Below are positions 51,817 to 60,452 of a DNA stretch of 64,000 bases, in pieces. The position numbers and the translations under genes are program-made. Below the pieces are notes generated by a model. It ran no database searches and was not told the origin of the DNA. It saw nothing but the letters and a program-made list of their open reading frames with translations. The stretch covers positions 140,701 through 204,700 of the forward strand of contig NZ_JAHLZF010000002.1 of NCBI RefSeq assembly GCF_018967645.1. Direction: 5' to 3'. The DNA is from Allobacillus halotolerans (lineage in GTDB: Bacteria; Bacillota; Bacilli; Bacillales; Alkalibacillaceae). How positions within the stretch are numbered: the first letter of the stretch is position 1; every line of letters begins with the position of its first letter.

Positions 51817-52039
51817 AATACATTCTCCGTTTCCCAATCATTTTCATTTTATCTTCTTTTTTGGCTCGGTCTACACTTGCTTTAGCGACGGCTGTCAGTG
51901 CTCTCCGTTCATCTGCTGATCGTCGCTTAATTTTTTTTACTTGTGGTTGTTGTGCTTTACGAGAATGAATCCGTTCATTTACTTTTTTTCGATTTTTATC
52001 AATGTTTTGTTCGATTTGCGACATCTTAATATACCGCAT
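51800..52039 (-). CDS. Small basic helical protein coupled to the nucleotidyltransferase
   Basis: About 79 residues, strongly basic (NRKKVNERIHSRKAQQ, KKIKRRSADERRALTAVAKA), no hydrophobic segment, likely nucleic-acid binding. Start uncertain: ATG at 52039, a later ATG five codons on, or an upstream GTG at 52057. Its stop lies inside the nucleotidyltransferase gene. It could be the DNA-binding partner of a two-gene module. No family recognised. Confidence 0.6.
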   Translation of the reverse strand: MRYIKMSQIEQNIDKNRKKVNERIHSRKAQQPQVKKIKRRSADERRALTAVAKASVDRAKKEDKMKMIGKRRMYYDPSE

Positions 52040-52135
52040 AAGAACCCACACCTTCACAATAGTCTATATTCATTTTAACTGAATGGTGAGTAGATATCTA
52101 TTATCTCTATCATTGCTTAATAAAAATTCCACACC

Positions 52136-52185
52136 AAAAACGGCATCAATTATTTGAATCATATGATTGATGCTATTTTTTATTT
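52136..52185 (-). terminator. Terminator between the membrane protein and the nucleotidyltransferase pair
   Basis: GCATCAAT and ATTGATGC arms, T-rich on both sides. Confidence 0.7.
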
Positions 52186-52230
52186 TTCTAGATGGCTATG
52201 CCCCTCCCTTTTTTTAATTTAAATTGAGTC

Positions 52231-52560
52231 TTAGACACTGAAGAACCATAAACCGCCAACAATCCAAAAAAACAAAACATAGAGAATAAAAAGAGCCTTA
52301 TAAAGCTTATTAACTTTCGGCGTCACTTTTTCTTCATCGAAATAACCATGTAATTCAGCGGGGAAATAAATCAATAAAACCCATGGAAAAGTAATTCCTA
52401 TGAAGAAAAATGGATTTCCGAATTCGGCAACCATCACCTCACTACCAAATAGGAGAAGTGGGATGAATAAGAAAGTAGATATAACTAAAATCAATCGAAC
52501 AGGTTTACCTTTTTCACTAAACAAGAAACGATCTGCTTTCTTAAATGGATCATTTCCCAT
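52231..52560 (-). CDS. Three-helix hypothetical membrane protein
   Basis: A 109-residue protein with three membrane segments (LILVISTFLFIPLLLFGS, FFFIGITFPWVLLIYF, ALFILYVLFFWIVGGLWFF) separated by an acidic loop (HGYFDEEKVTP). Widespread short membrane proteins of bacilli look like this, but I cannot assign a family. The start has GGGTGAT upstream. Confidence 0.7.
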   Translation of the reverse strand: MGNDPFKKADRFLFSEKGKPVRLILVISTFLFIPLLLFGSEVMVAEFGNPFFFIGITFPWVLLIYFPAELHGYFDEEKVTPKVNKLYKALFILYVLFFWIVGGLWFFSV

Positions 52561-52887
52561 ATCCTTATCATCACCCTCTAAGAAAATTATGTATTAGGTT
52601 TATTCATTTCAATTCTTATCTCTTTAATAAGTGTAAACGAAATTTTAAAGAGATGGTAATTGATTAAACACCCCTGGAAGAATATGGATGTGTTCAGAAA
52701 TGAGTTGGTTTCTTCACATTTACTTTTGGATAAGTCGCTTACTCGACTATTAAGGAATATTACTATATGTTGTGCTCTATCCATTTATGCTTTTAAGTAT
52801 ATCCAACAGTCACAAGCATTCCAATTCTCTTCTTACCATTCTTGGATTAAACTGACTGTACAATGAAAACAACAAGGAATGAAATCC
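52561..52887. other. Gap without recognisable features
   Basis: About 330 bp between divergent genes. Two open frames of about 65 codons cover it on opposite strands but have no ribosome sites or family resemblance. No array or strong hairpin seen. Confidence 0.6.
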
Positions 52888-53934
52888 ATGAACTATTATA
52901 GCGACGTCATACAATACCGTGGGAACCATTACGATTTTGGCTATTATCAAGGTAAGTTACTACTTGATTCCCCGATTATTCATAACCGAAGAAAACAATG
53001 GGGTCCGAAGAAGGACCGTCATTTTATTATTGATCAGGACAGTTTCGAGCAGGTCATGAAACAATTTTCTCCAGCTATTTTGGAAGAAATTCACGGGCTT
53101 GCTGATGCGCTTGAAATGAATTTGACGGAGGCTTATCGACTCTTTGGTGGGTACTATCATGAGTTCGTCCGGAGTGGTTGTTCGATTTTCACAGAACCAG
53201 ATTTTATGGTCAGAAATTACGACAGTCATCCTGTAGGTTACGAAGGAAGGTACCTATTTTACAAACCGACTGATCAAGGATTCGCTACACTTGGTCCTTC
53301 CATGCAAATTACCGGCCGAATCGATGGGATGAACGAAAAAGGTCTTGTCATGGGCTACAACTTTACCCATAGTAAAAAATCAGGTAATGGCTTTCTTTGT
53401 AATATGATTGGGCGATTGATTTTAGAGAACTGTTCAAACGTCGAAGAGGCAGTCGACTTACTGAAAGAAATTCCACATCGACATTCATTTAGCTATGTAC
53501 TTCTGGATCCGAGTGGTGAGTCATTTGTCATAGAAGCTTCTCCAAGAAAAGTCATTGCCCGGAAATCGAATGTATGTACGAATCACTTTCATTTACTTGA
53601 TGAAGAAAATCGATATCGACAAGAAGAAACGAGACAGCGTGAGCAAACCATTCAAGAACAGCAAAAGCATTCAACGAACCCAATGGAAGCTTTTCGTGTG
53701 ATGAACGATCCTCAATATGATGTTTTCTCCAAGAAGTATGATGCATCCGCTGGTACCATTCACACATCTGCCTACTTTCCGAAAGAGATGAAAGCTTGGC
53801 TTGTCATCGGTGCAAATCGCATGCCTGTTATTTTTGATTTCAATAAATGGCTTCAAGGAAACCAGGTTCTTGTTAAACGAATGAAAGGCGAACTGGATTA
53901 TTCGAGACCTTTTGTGAATATGGAAAAACTATAA
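52888..53934 (+). CDS. C45-type Ntn acyltransferase/hydrolase (acyl-CoA:6-APA family)
   Basis: A 348-residue N-terminal-nucleophile enzyme related to isopenicillin N acyltransferase and choloylglycine hydrolase. The precursor would cut itself before Cys98 (FVRSG-CSIFTEPDF). After it, MVRNYDSHP and GRIDGMNEKGLVMGYNF are the usual family segments. It probably cleaves or transfers an acyl-amide. I start at the ATG nine bases after AAGGA, since an earlier ATG abuts that site. A 61-bp piece of this gene is duplicated at 54564-54624. Confidence 0.88.
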   Translation: MNYYSDVIQYRGNHYDFGYYQGKLLLDSPIIHNRRKQWGPKKDRHFIIDQDSFEQVMKQFSPAILEEIHGLADALEMNLTEAYRLFGGYYHEFVRSGCSIFTEPDFMVRNYDSHPVGYEGRYLFYKPTDQGFATLGPSMQITGRIDGMNEKGLVMGYNFTHSKKSGNGFLCNMIGRLILENCSNVEEAVDLLKEIPHRHSFSYVLLDPSGESFVIEASPRKVIARKSNVCTNHFHLLDEENRYRQEETRQREQTIQEQQKHSTNPMEAFRVMNDPQYDVFSKKYDASAGTIHTSAYFPKEMKAWLVIGANRMPVIFDFNKWLQGNQVLVKRMKGELDYSRPFVNMEKL

Positions 53935-54166
53935 ATTTCTCAGCCTTGGAATCTTTCCTTGGCTTTATCATTCAATTACCACCCGTATGCAAACAAAAGA
54001 ACACGATGACCAACGAGAACCCTTGTATGCTAAAGTGGAGACCGATCAATAAAAATGATAAGTATCGTTTCGAATAAATCTGTAATTATTTAAAAAAGAG
54101 TAATGTGTCGAGTGGAATTTATAAAGATTTATCAATCGCTCGGATCATAGCTCCTTCGTCTTTTTC

Positions 54167-54195
54167 TTGTATTAATTGTATAATGAGTATATAAT
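54167..54195 (+). promoter_or_regulatory. Promoter of antisense RNA B
   Basis: TTGTAT and TATAAT are 17 bases apart, reading toward the 3' end of small-peptide gene B. Matches the arrangement at locus A. Confidence 0.7.
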
Positions 54196-54201
54196 GAGAA
54201 T

Positions 54202-54298
54202 AGAATATGGGCAGGGAATGAAGAAACCCTTTCGGGAATCTTCAAACCCTGTGAAGTTACCGGGATTTCCGCTTTGCAGAGCGGGAGTCCTTTTTCCT
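54202..54298 (+). ncRNA. Candidate antisense antitoxin RNA B
   Basis: Predicted from about seven bases after the -10 to a hairpin (GGGATT, CCGCT and AGCGG, AGTCC) followed by TTTTT. About 97 nt, overlapping the last third of the small-peptide gene in antisense. Paired bases in the terminator stem differ from locus A but pairing is kept. Confidence 0.62.
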
Positions 54299-54388
54299 GT
54301 TACGATAGTTCATTTTTGCAACAGCAAAATTGATAATAGCTATTACAAAATTAATGACTGACGTAACAATGATCAGCACTTCAACCAT
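54257..54388 (-). CDS. Candidate type I toxin peptide B (43 residues)
   Basis: Paralogue of the peptide at 43944-44075, same length and about 80 percent identical by eye. One membrane helix (LIIVTSVINFVIAIINFAVA) and the same basic tail (MNYRNRKKDSRSAKRKSR). Changes are mostly conservative (Leu to Phe, Lys to Arg), which suggests selection for function. The ribosome site AAAGGGGTG, the structured leader and the extended -10 (minus strand, 54470-54465) are retained. Confidence 0.65.
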   Translation of the reverse strand: MVEVLIIVTSVINFVIAIINFAVAKMNYRNRKKDSRSAKRKSR

Positions 54389-54502
54389 ACCTATTCACCC
54401 CTTTCCAGAAGAAAGAATCTTCTTCCCTTAAACAAATTTAATTGTTTGGAAAAGGGATAACTCTATTATACCATAAAAACAGACCAACCAGAACAAGGGT
54501 TC

Positions 54503-54545
54503 TTATTTTATGACACCTTTTCCCTCGCTTAATAATTTAATCATA
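54503..54545 (-). pseudogene. Remnant of the RHH-like gene at locus B
   Basis: Upstream of small-peptide gene B the minus strand reads a diverged version of the last codons of the gene at 43446-43829 (GKGVIK, then TAA), followed by the same promoter. The rest of the gene is missing. This shows the two loci descend from one cassette. Confidence 0.5.
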
Positions 54546-54563
54546 ACCCGTATTTAAAATGAA

Positions 54564-54624
54564 GCGATGAAATGAACTTGACGGAGACTTATCGGCTTTT
54601 TGGTGGGTACTATCATGAGTTCGT
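54564..54624 (+). pseudogene. Duplicated fragment of the C45 acyltransferase gene
   Basis: 61 bp match 53107-53167 of the intact gene with about five differences (for example TTGACGGAG, GGTGGGTACTATCATGAG shared), covering codons for about MNLTEAYRLFGGYYHEF. It abuts the 21-bp array directly. Too short to function. Confidence 0.75.
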
Positions 54625-54637
54625 AAATTTGTGCGAG

Positions 54638-54826
54638 CCGCTCGATAAACTGTTCCAACCGCTCGATAAACTGTTCCAACCGCTCGATAAACCGTTCCAG
54701 CCGCTCGATAAACCGTTCCAGCCGCTCGATAAACCGTTCCAGCCGCTCGATAAACCGTTCCAGCCGCTCGATAAACCGTTCCAACCGCTCGATAAACCGT
54801 TCCAACCACCCGACAAGGCGGTTTCG
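54638..54826. repeat. 21-bp tandem array, CCGCTCGATAAAC family
   Basis: Units start every 21 bp at 54638, 54659, 54680, 54701, 54722, 54743, 54764 and 54785, with a degenerate ninth at 54806. Consensus CCGCTCGATAAACCGTTCCA plus A or G. It belongs to the same family as the array at 15.8-17.6 kb. Because 21 is divisible by three, all frames stay open and give heptad-like products, none with a ribosome site. Confidence 0.93.
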
Positions 54827-54872
54827 TTTATTGAAATGTTTCAACAGGCAACCTATTATACTAAACTACACG

Positions 54873-54931
54873 CAAAAAAAAGCTTGAGACTAAATGTATG
54901 TTCAATCACACATTTTGATCTCAAGCTTCAT
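54873..54931 (-). terminator. Terminator of carD
   Basis: AAGCTTGAGA and TCTCAAGCTT plus inner AAATGT and ACATTT arms, eight T residues on the minus strand. Confidence 0.9.
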
Positions 54932-54952
54932 TTGTATATTTATTTCATCGAT

Positions 54953-55450
54953 TTATTGTGCAACTAATTCATCGATTCGTTTCACGACTTTTTCATATGG
55001 TTTGTTCAAAACAATAGCGACTTCTCTAAACAGAATGTCTTGGATGTTTTTCAGCAGTTTGCCATCCAGCTCACTAAACTTTCGGCCTTCTTCTTCTGTT
55101 TCTTGCTTCTTGCGTAACAACGTACTTGCTACCTTCGCAATTTCCAAGCGGTCACCTTGATTCAAAATACTTTTATAATCTCTCGTTCTTTGTTGGGGTC
55201 TTTCAATCCATTCAACCCCTTCTCCACTGAAAGTTTCGATGACTTTTTCAGCTTCTGATCTGTTCATGATTCGTTGCATGTTTTTTTGTTTACTTTCAAC
55301 AGGAGCATGAATTGTCAAATTCTGATCATTATCAACCGGCTGTAACATGTAATACTTCTTCGTAACGCCACCATACGTTTGATCACAAATATCTTCTACC
55401 CGACAAATTCCATGTGATGAATAAACAATCAAATCTCCAATGCTCAGCAT
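54953..55450 (-). CDS. CarD-family transcription factor
   Basis: A 165-residue protein related to B. subtilis YdeB. The N-terminal CarD/TRCF RNA-polymerase-interacting domain reads MLSIGDLIVYSSHGICRVEDI and KKYYMLQPVD. The C-terminal half is helical and basic (TRDYKSILNQGDRLEIAKVA). CarD proteins bind the polymerase beta subunit and tune open-complex stability, often at rRNA promoters. The ATG eight bases after AAGGGAG is used. Divergent from a marR gene across two shared operators. Confidence 0.9.
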   Translation of the reverse strand: MLSIGDLIVYSSHGICRVEDICDQTYGGVTKKYYMLQPVDNDQNLTIHAPVESKQKNMQRIMNRSEAEKVIETFSGEGVEWIERPQQRTRDYKSILNQGDRLEIAKVASTLLRKKQETEEEGRKFSELDGKLLKNIQDILFREVAIVLNKPYEKVVKRIDELVAQ

Positions 55451-55473
55451 TATATTGGCTCCCTTATGTTGAA

Positions 55474-55532
55474 TTGTCAACTTAGTTTACTTTAAGTATA
55501 TCTCTTTAAAACTTTTTTGTCAACTAAGTTGA
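55474..55532. promoter_or_regulatory. Paired MarR-type operators between carD and marR
   Basis: TTGTCAACTTAGTTTAC (55474-55490) and TTGTCAACTAAGTTGA (55517-55532) share TTGTCAACT-AGTT. The second contains the perfect palindrome TCAACTAAGTTGA. They lie in the 138-bp divergent gap and probably bind the adjacent MarR protein. Confidence 0.7.
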
Positions 55533-55588
55533 TTTAATGCCCATCTTTTTGTATAGTAGCTTAAGAAAATAAAATAGGAGTGAACAGA

Positions 55589-56026
55589 GTGAGCTTCAAC
55601 TTACATCAATTAGATTTACTTGATTTAATCAGTGAAAGGTATTTAAAATTACGTAAAATATCTGAAGCACAGTGGAATAGTCACCACGAACTCCCCATTT
55701 CAAAATCTGAATGGTTTATATTGTTACGAATATACCAGGAGAAAGAAACAACCGTTTCCTTTATATCCAAAAGCGTCGATATTACCCGCCAAGCAACCCA
55801 TAAGTTCATCAAGCAGCTTCAAGAAAAAGGACTTGTTGAAGTAGGCGAACAAGAAAACAATCGAAAAGAAAAACGTATTCAACTAACAACTTTCGGAAAA
55901 GAATGCTATGAAAAAAATGCGCAATTACAAGCGAATTTAGAAAAGGAAATTGCCGAGCACATTGGTCAAGAACGACTAGAACAGCTAAAAGATATCTTAA
56001 AGATGAACTGGGGAATCGAACAATAG
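55589..56026 (+). CDS. MarR-family transcriptional regulator
   Basis: A 145-residue winged-helix regulator. The HTH covers SFISKSVDITRQATHKFIKQ and the wing NNRKEKRIQLTTFG. N- and C-terminal helices form the dimer interface. The GTG eight bases after AGGAG is preferred. Tandem operators upstream suggest it represses itself and possibly carD. No efflux or oxidoreductase gene lies next to it, so its ligand cannot be guessed. Confidence 0.9.
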   Translation: MSFNLHQLDLLDLISERYLKLRKISEAQWNSHHELPISKSEWFILLRIYQEKETTVSFISKSVDITRQATHKFIKQLQEKGLVEVGEQENNRKEKRIQLTTFGKECYEKNAQLQANLEKEIAEHIGQERLEQLKDILKMNWGIEQ

Positions 56027-56044
56027 ATTTTTTCAATTGTACAT

Positions 56045-56091
56045 AAAAAAGGAGCATGAACTGTCACTTCGACAGTTGATGCTCCTTTTTA
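56045..56091. terminator. Bidirectional terminator between marR and mqo
   Basis: AAAAAGGAGCAT, ACTGTC and GACAGT, ATGCTCCTTTTT form a long stem with T runs on both sides. Confidence 0.9.
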
Positions 56092-57597
56092 TTATGAATG
56101 AGTTGCTTCAAACTCAACGTCATGAAAATCTAATTTTTTAGCAGTAAACTCTTTCATTTCACGTACAAGCTCTGGATTGTCCCTCAATGACTGACCGTAG
56201 GATGGAACCATTTCTTTTAATTTCGGTTTCCACTCTTCAACACGATCCGGGAAGCATGTTTCAATCAATTCGAACATAATGGAGACAGCAGTTGACGCTC
56301 CTGGTGATGCACCTAGTAAAGCTGCCATCGAACCGTCTTCCGAACTGACCACTTCCGTACCAAATTTCAGGATTCCTTTACCTTCTTCTGTATCTTTGAT
56401 AATTTGTACACGCTGTCCAGCTGTTGTCATTTCCCAATCTTCATCTTTCGCTGTCGGGATAAACTCACGCAACTGATCCATCCGCTTCTCTTTCGATAAC
56501 ATTAGTTGAGAAATGAGATATTTGGTGAGCGTGAAGTTTTTCATTCCTCCCGCTAACATCGTCGTTAGGTTATTCGGTTTAATCGAACTGAACAAGTCTG
56601 CGTTTGATCCCGTCTTCAAAAATTTCGGAGACCAGCCCGCAAACGGACCGAAAAGCAATGACTCCTTCCCTTCGATCATACGTGTATCCAAGTGTGGAAC
56701 GGACATCGGTGGTGCTCCAACTGGTGCTTTTCCATACACTTTCGCATAGTGTTCTTTAACTAGTTCTGGTTTTTGTGTGTAAAGGAACTCCCCACTGACC
56801 GGGAATCCGCCTACACCTTTACTGCCTGGAATGCCTGTCTTTTGAAGTAAATGGATACTTCCGCCACCGGCACCGATAAACACGAAGTTCGCTTCATGGA
56901 AGGTGACGTTTCCGCTTGCGACGTTTCGAACTTTCACTTCCCATGTGCCATCTTCGTTTTGTTCAAGTTCGTCGACACTATGCTTGTAACGAAGGTCAAC
57001 GCCTTGGGTTTCCAGGTGTTCGAACAATTTACGCGTCAACGCACCAAAGTTGACATCTGTTCCATCGTCGATACGTGTTGCAGCAATGGGTTCACTAACT
57101 TCGCGTTCTTTCATCATTAACGGAATCCATTCCTTCAATTGTTCAGGGTCATCAGAGAACTCCATATTTTCAAATAGCGGGTTATCGACTAATGCTTCAT
57201 ACCGCTTTTTCAAGTACTCGACATTTTCTTTTCCATGAACAATGCTCATATGTGGTAGCTGAATCAAGAACTCTCTCGGTTGATCCATGAGTCCCTTCTC
57301 AACTAAATAAGACCAAAACTGTCTCGACTCTTGGAATTGTTCGTTGATTTTCAAGGCTTTTGCCGTTTCGATTGTTCCGTCCGGCTTTTCTGGTGTATAG
57401 TTCAGCTCGCATAAGGCTGAATGGCCCGTACCAGCATTATTCCATTCGTTAGAGCTTTCTGCACCAGGGCTGTCCAGCTTTTCAAACACTTTAATGCTCA
57501 TTTCCGGAGCCAATTCTTTTAAAATAGATCCCAATGTCGCACTCATGATTCCTGCGCCAATCAAAATCACATCTGATTTATTTGTTGTTTCACTCAT
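56092..57597 (-). CDS. mqo: Malate:quinone oxidoreductase
   Basis: A 501-residue FAD enzyme that oxidises malate to oxaloacetate and passes electrons to quinone at the membrane. The FAD motif is [57 protein letters not shown] and the C-terminal [16 protein letters not shown] are family hallmarks. AAGGGAAGG precedes the ATG. It complements or replaces NAD-malate dehydrogenase in the TCA cycle, fitting the carboxylate transporters elsewhere in the window. Confidence 0.95.
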   Translation of the reverse strand: MSETTNKSDVILIGAGIMSATLGSILKELAPEMSIKVFEKLDSPGAESSNEWNNAGTGHSALCELNYTPEKPDGTIETAKALKINEQFQESRQFWSYLVEKGLMDQPREFLIQLPHMSIVHGKENVEYLKKRYEALVDNPLFENMEFSDDPEQLKEWIPLMMKEREVSEPIAATRIDDGTDVNFGALTRKLFEHLETQGVDLRYKHSVDELEQNEDGTWEVKVRNVASGNVTFHEANFVFIGAGGGSIHLLQKTGIPGSKGVGGFPVSGEFLYTQKPELVKEHYAKVYGKAPVGAPPMSVPHLDTRMIEGKESLLFGPFAGWSPKFLKTGSNADLFSSIKPNNLTTMLAGGMKNFTLTKYLISQLMLSKEKRMDQLREFIPTAKDEDWEMTTAGQRVQIIKDTEEGKGILKFGTEVVSSEDGSMAALLGASPGASTAVSIMFELIETCFPDRVEEWKPKLKEMVPSYGQSLRDNPELVREMKEFTAKKLDFHDVEFEATHS

Positions 57598-57769
57598 AAG
57601 TAACCTTCCCTTGCATATTGTAGTGAGTGTTCGCTTATGTAAGCGCTGTCCTTCAGCACAATTTTATTATTCAAACATAACTTATAAACGTTATATATTA
57701 TATCACAAATATTTACATGCTTAAATACCTCTTGTGTGTTTTGTGACACATTGTCAATCAAATTTAAGA

Positions 57770-57810
57770 AAAAGCGTATAACCTCTTTATCGAAAAAGGT
57801 TATACGCTAT
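57770..57810 (-). terminator. Terminator of the 3-hydroxyacyl-CoA dehydrogenase gene
   Basis: AGCGTATAACCT and AGGTTATACGCT form a perfect 12-bp stem followed by T residues on the minus strand. Confidence 0.9.
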
Positions 57811-57822
57811 CCTTAATTGGTC

Positions 57823-58719
57823 CTACTTTTTCAAGAAATCTGGATCTTGATAAGATGGGTTTGGGTACGTGTAAAACCCTTCTCCTGATGAAATGCCCAT
57901 TTTTCCTTTGTCGATATAGTTTTCTTTTAGATAATCTGCAATCTTCTGGGAGTCTGGATCACCATGTTGACCTTTTTGAGCGTTAATGTTGTATGGGGTC
58001 GTCATGCCGATAATGTCTAATGTTCCCATTGGGCCTCTTGGTGCGCCCGTGGCAATCATCCATGTTTTATCGATTGTTTCAACATCAGATACTTCATTCA
58101 CTAAAAGCGACAAGCCTGAATTCAAGAAGGGTACAAGCAAGCTATTTAAAATATACCCTGGCTGTTCTTTGTGTAGCTCTAGTGGGACCATACCGATTTC
58201 TTTTGCAAATTCAACAACTTCGTAAAAATGGTCCATATTCGTCTTTTTATGTCTCATGACTTCCGCCGTATTATTGATCCAAATTTCGTTGGCAAAGTGC
58301 AAGGCGAGGAATTTTTCCGGACGACCTGTCGCTTCTGCAAAATCGCTTGGTAGCAATGTGGATGAGTTGGTCACAAAGACCGTTTTTTCTGGAGCAACTT
58401 CTGCTAGTTTGTTATAAAAGTTAATTTTGATATCTGTTCTTTCTGGTACAGCTTCAATCACTAAGTCTGCATCCTTCGTTGCTTCCTTCAGATCTGTAAA
58501 AAAGGTAATGCGTTCATAGGCTTGCTGCGTCTCTTCTTTCGTTGCATCAAGATCTTCTTGATAACGCTGCATCCATTTTTGATAGCGTTCTTTTGCTTTT
58601 TCAATTGCTTCATCGTTAATGTCATACACTGAAACAGTGAATCCATGAAAAGCTGTTTGATAGGCAATTTGACTACCTAATACGCCGCTTCCTGCTACTG
58701 TTATATTTTTAAAGCTCAT
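57823..58719 (-). CDS. 3-hydroxyacyl-CoA dehydrogenase
   Basis: A 298-residue stand-alone 3HCDH. The NAD motif is VAGSGVLGSQIAYQTAFHG. The catalytic His lies in FLALHFANEIW and the Glu in VEFAKEIGM. TNSSTLLPSDFA and GAPRGPMGTLDIIGM are typical. It oxidises 3-hydroxyacyl-CoA, most likely 3-hydroxybutyryl-CoA, and may work with the thiolase at 6.5 kb. GTTTC-type AAGGAGAT lies before the ATG. Single-gene unit. Confidence 0.92.
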   Translation of the reverse strand: MSFKNITVAGSGVLGSQIAYQTAFHGFTVSVYDINDEAIEKAKERYQKWMQRYQEDLDATKEETQQAYERITFFTDLKEATKDADLVIEAVPERTDIKINFYNKLAEVAPEKTVFVTNSSTLLPSDFAEATGRPEKFLALHFANEIWINNTAEVMRHKKTNMDHFYEVVEFAKEIGMVPLELHKEQPGYILNSLLVPFLNSGLSLLVNEVSDVETIDKTWMIATGAPRGPMGTLDIIGMTTPYNINAQKGQHGDPDSQKIADYLKENYIDKGKMGISSGEGFYTYPNPSYQDPDFLKK

Positions 58720-58784
58720 TGAAACATCTCCTTGTGAAAAGTTTTATTACAATACTATTTTACAATAACTATTTTGTTTTTCCA

Positions 58785-60452
58785 CTAAAAACGTCCAGAA
58801 CGGAATATCGAGTAGATCATCCATGCCAGCATGCCGACAGCGATCACAAAGCCAATTTCAAGAGCGGGTATATCCCATAGTACAGAGCCTTGGCCGGCAA
58901 TGGCAGAACCGATGATGATACCGGTCATAATCAAACTGAATGCTAACAAGATGATACTGAAGGATAATAAATTACTGACTCGATCCATTTTTGACAAAAT
59001 ATAGTTCAATGCCGGAATTCTTAACTCGACAGGTATCTTACGTTCCTTCGCTAATGCCGTCAGCTCTCTAACAATTTCTGGCATCTCTTCAATGACATCG
59101 GCGTACTCATCGACTTGATCATAGATCTCTTTTGCAAACCGCTTCGGATGGTACTTATCTCTTATTAGTTTTCGACCAAATGGTTCAGCAGCTGTGATGA
59201 TACTGAAGTCCGGATCCAACTGGGCAACGACACCTTCTAATGTCAGCATCGTTTTTCCGATTAGCGTGAAATCAGAGGGCACTTCAATTTGATGTTTATG
59301 AGCGATTTGAAACATATCGGTAATCGATTGCCCTAAACTGATTTCACTGAATGGAACGTCATAATATTTGATGAGGAATTGGTCGACATCACCTTCCCAT
59401 TCATGCTCATCAATATCGGCGGGAACGACTCCCATGCGTTTCATTGCTCGAGTCATCTTTTTTGTGTCTTGGCTTGTCATAGCAATGACGATCGAAGCGA
59501 GATTTCGTTGCATATCCTTTGATAGTCTTCCTACCAATCCGAAGTCCATGAAGGCAATTCCGTTTTCTTCAGGTAATGCAAAAAAGTTTCCGATATGAGG
59601 GTCGGCATGAAAATAACCGTCTTCAAACATTTGATAAAATATGGCTTGGACGAGTTTTTCAGCGAGCCACTTATTATCACATTGTGCTTGCGCTAAACCT
59701 TCTTGGTCATTTAATTTAATGCCTTCAACATATTCCATCGTCAGCACTTTTTTGGTTGTATAATCCCAATATATTTCTGGAATATACACTTGCGGGTCGT
59801 CTTCAAACTGTTTGGCCATCAGATCTGCATTCCGGCCTTCATGCTCATAATCCAATTCACTCGTAATGGATTTTTTAAATTCTTCGACCACATCGACAAC
59901 CTGATAGCGCTTCGCCCAGTCTAAGCGCTTTTCTGCCCGCTCTGCCATTTCATGAAGGATTTCCAAGTCGATATGTACTTGTTTACCGACATTGGGACGT
60001 TGGACTTTCACGGCTACTTTCTCACCAGTTGGGAGAACAGCTTCATGTACTTGCCCAATCGATGCAACGCCTAAAGGTGACTCTTCGAATGAATAGAATA
60101 GTTCTTCCATTTCCCCTTCCAGTTCATCCTCAATAATCTTCCTCACTTGTTCAAAGGGAACAGGAGATATATGGTCTTGAAGTTTCGATAATTCCATTCG
60201 GATATCTTTTGGAATCAAATCTGGTCGCGTGCTCGCAAGTTGCCCGACTTTAATGAACGTCGGTCCAAGATCTTCTAAAAATTGGCGTATTCGTTCACCA
60301 ACCGTTTTATCCTCCAAATTTTGATCACGATTGACCAATAAGCGACGAGGCAATGAAAAAACACGGTCCAAACCTAATTCCCTTACGAAATAGCCAAAAC
60401 CATTTTTCGTAAAGGCTGTAGCAATATCCCGATATCTAGCCATATGACGCAT
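58785..60452 (-). CDS. AarF/UbiB (ABC1) family kinase-like protein
   Basis: A 555-residue atypical kinase with two C-terminal membrane helices (LLSFSIILLAFSLIMTGIII and LEIGFVIAVGMLAWMIYSI). Hallmarks are KVGQLASTRPDLIPKD, the Ala-rich loop SIGQVHEA, VAVKVQRP, YFHADPHIGNF and FMDFGLVG. It supports lipid or quinone homeostasis. The annotated ATG has no ribosome site nearby. An in-frame ATT at 60467, eight bases after GGAGG, would add five residues (IIRKQ) that match the family's usual N-terminus, so a non-AUG start is likely. Confidence 0.92.
   Translation of the reverse strand: MRHMARYRDIATAFTKNGFGYFVRELGLDRVFSLPRRLLVNRDQNLEDKTVGERIRQFLEDLGPTFIKVGQLASTRPDLIPKDIRMELSKLQDHISPVPFEQVRKIIEDELEGEMEELFYSFEESPLGVASIGQVHEAVLPTGEKVAVKVQRPNVGKQVHIDLEILHEMAERAEKRLDWAKRYQVVDVVEEFKKSITSELDYEHEGRNADLMAKQFEDDPQVYIPEIYWDYTTKKVLTMEYVEGIKLNDQEGLAQAQCDNKWLAEKLVQAIFYQMFEDGYFHADPHIGNFFALPEENGIAFMDFGLVGRLSKDMQRNLASIVIAMTSQDTKKMTRAMKRMGVVPADIDEHEWEGDVDQFLIKYYDVPFSEISLGQSITDMFQIAHKHQIEVPSDFTLIGKTMLTLEGVVAQLDPDFSIITAAEPFGRKLIRDKYHPKRFAKEIYDQVDEYADVIEEMPEIVRELTALAKERKIPVELRIPALNYILSKMDRVSNLLSFSIILLAFSLIMTGIIIGSAIAGQGSVLWDIPALEIGFVIAVGMLAWMIYSIFRSGRF

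Noticed and set aside
52587-52866. Two short frames in the gap before the C45 acyltransferase
   Set aside because: No ribosome sites, and they overlap each other on opposite strands.
54554-54844. Minus-strand coiled-coil-like protein (FIERLER heptads) and other frames across the 21-bp array
   Set aside because: All frames are open because the period is a multiple of three. There is no ribosome site, and the start falls in the repeat or its edge.
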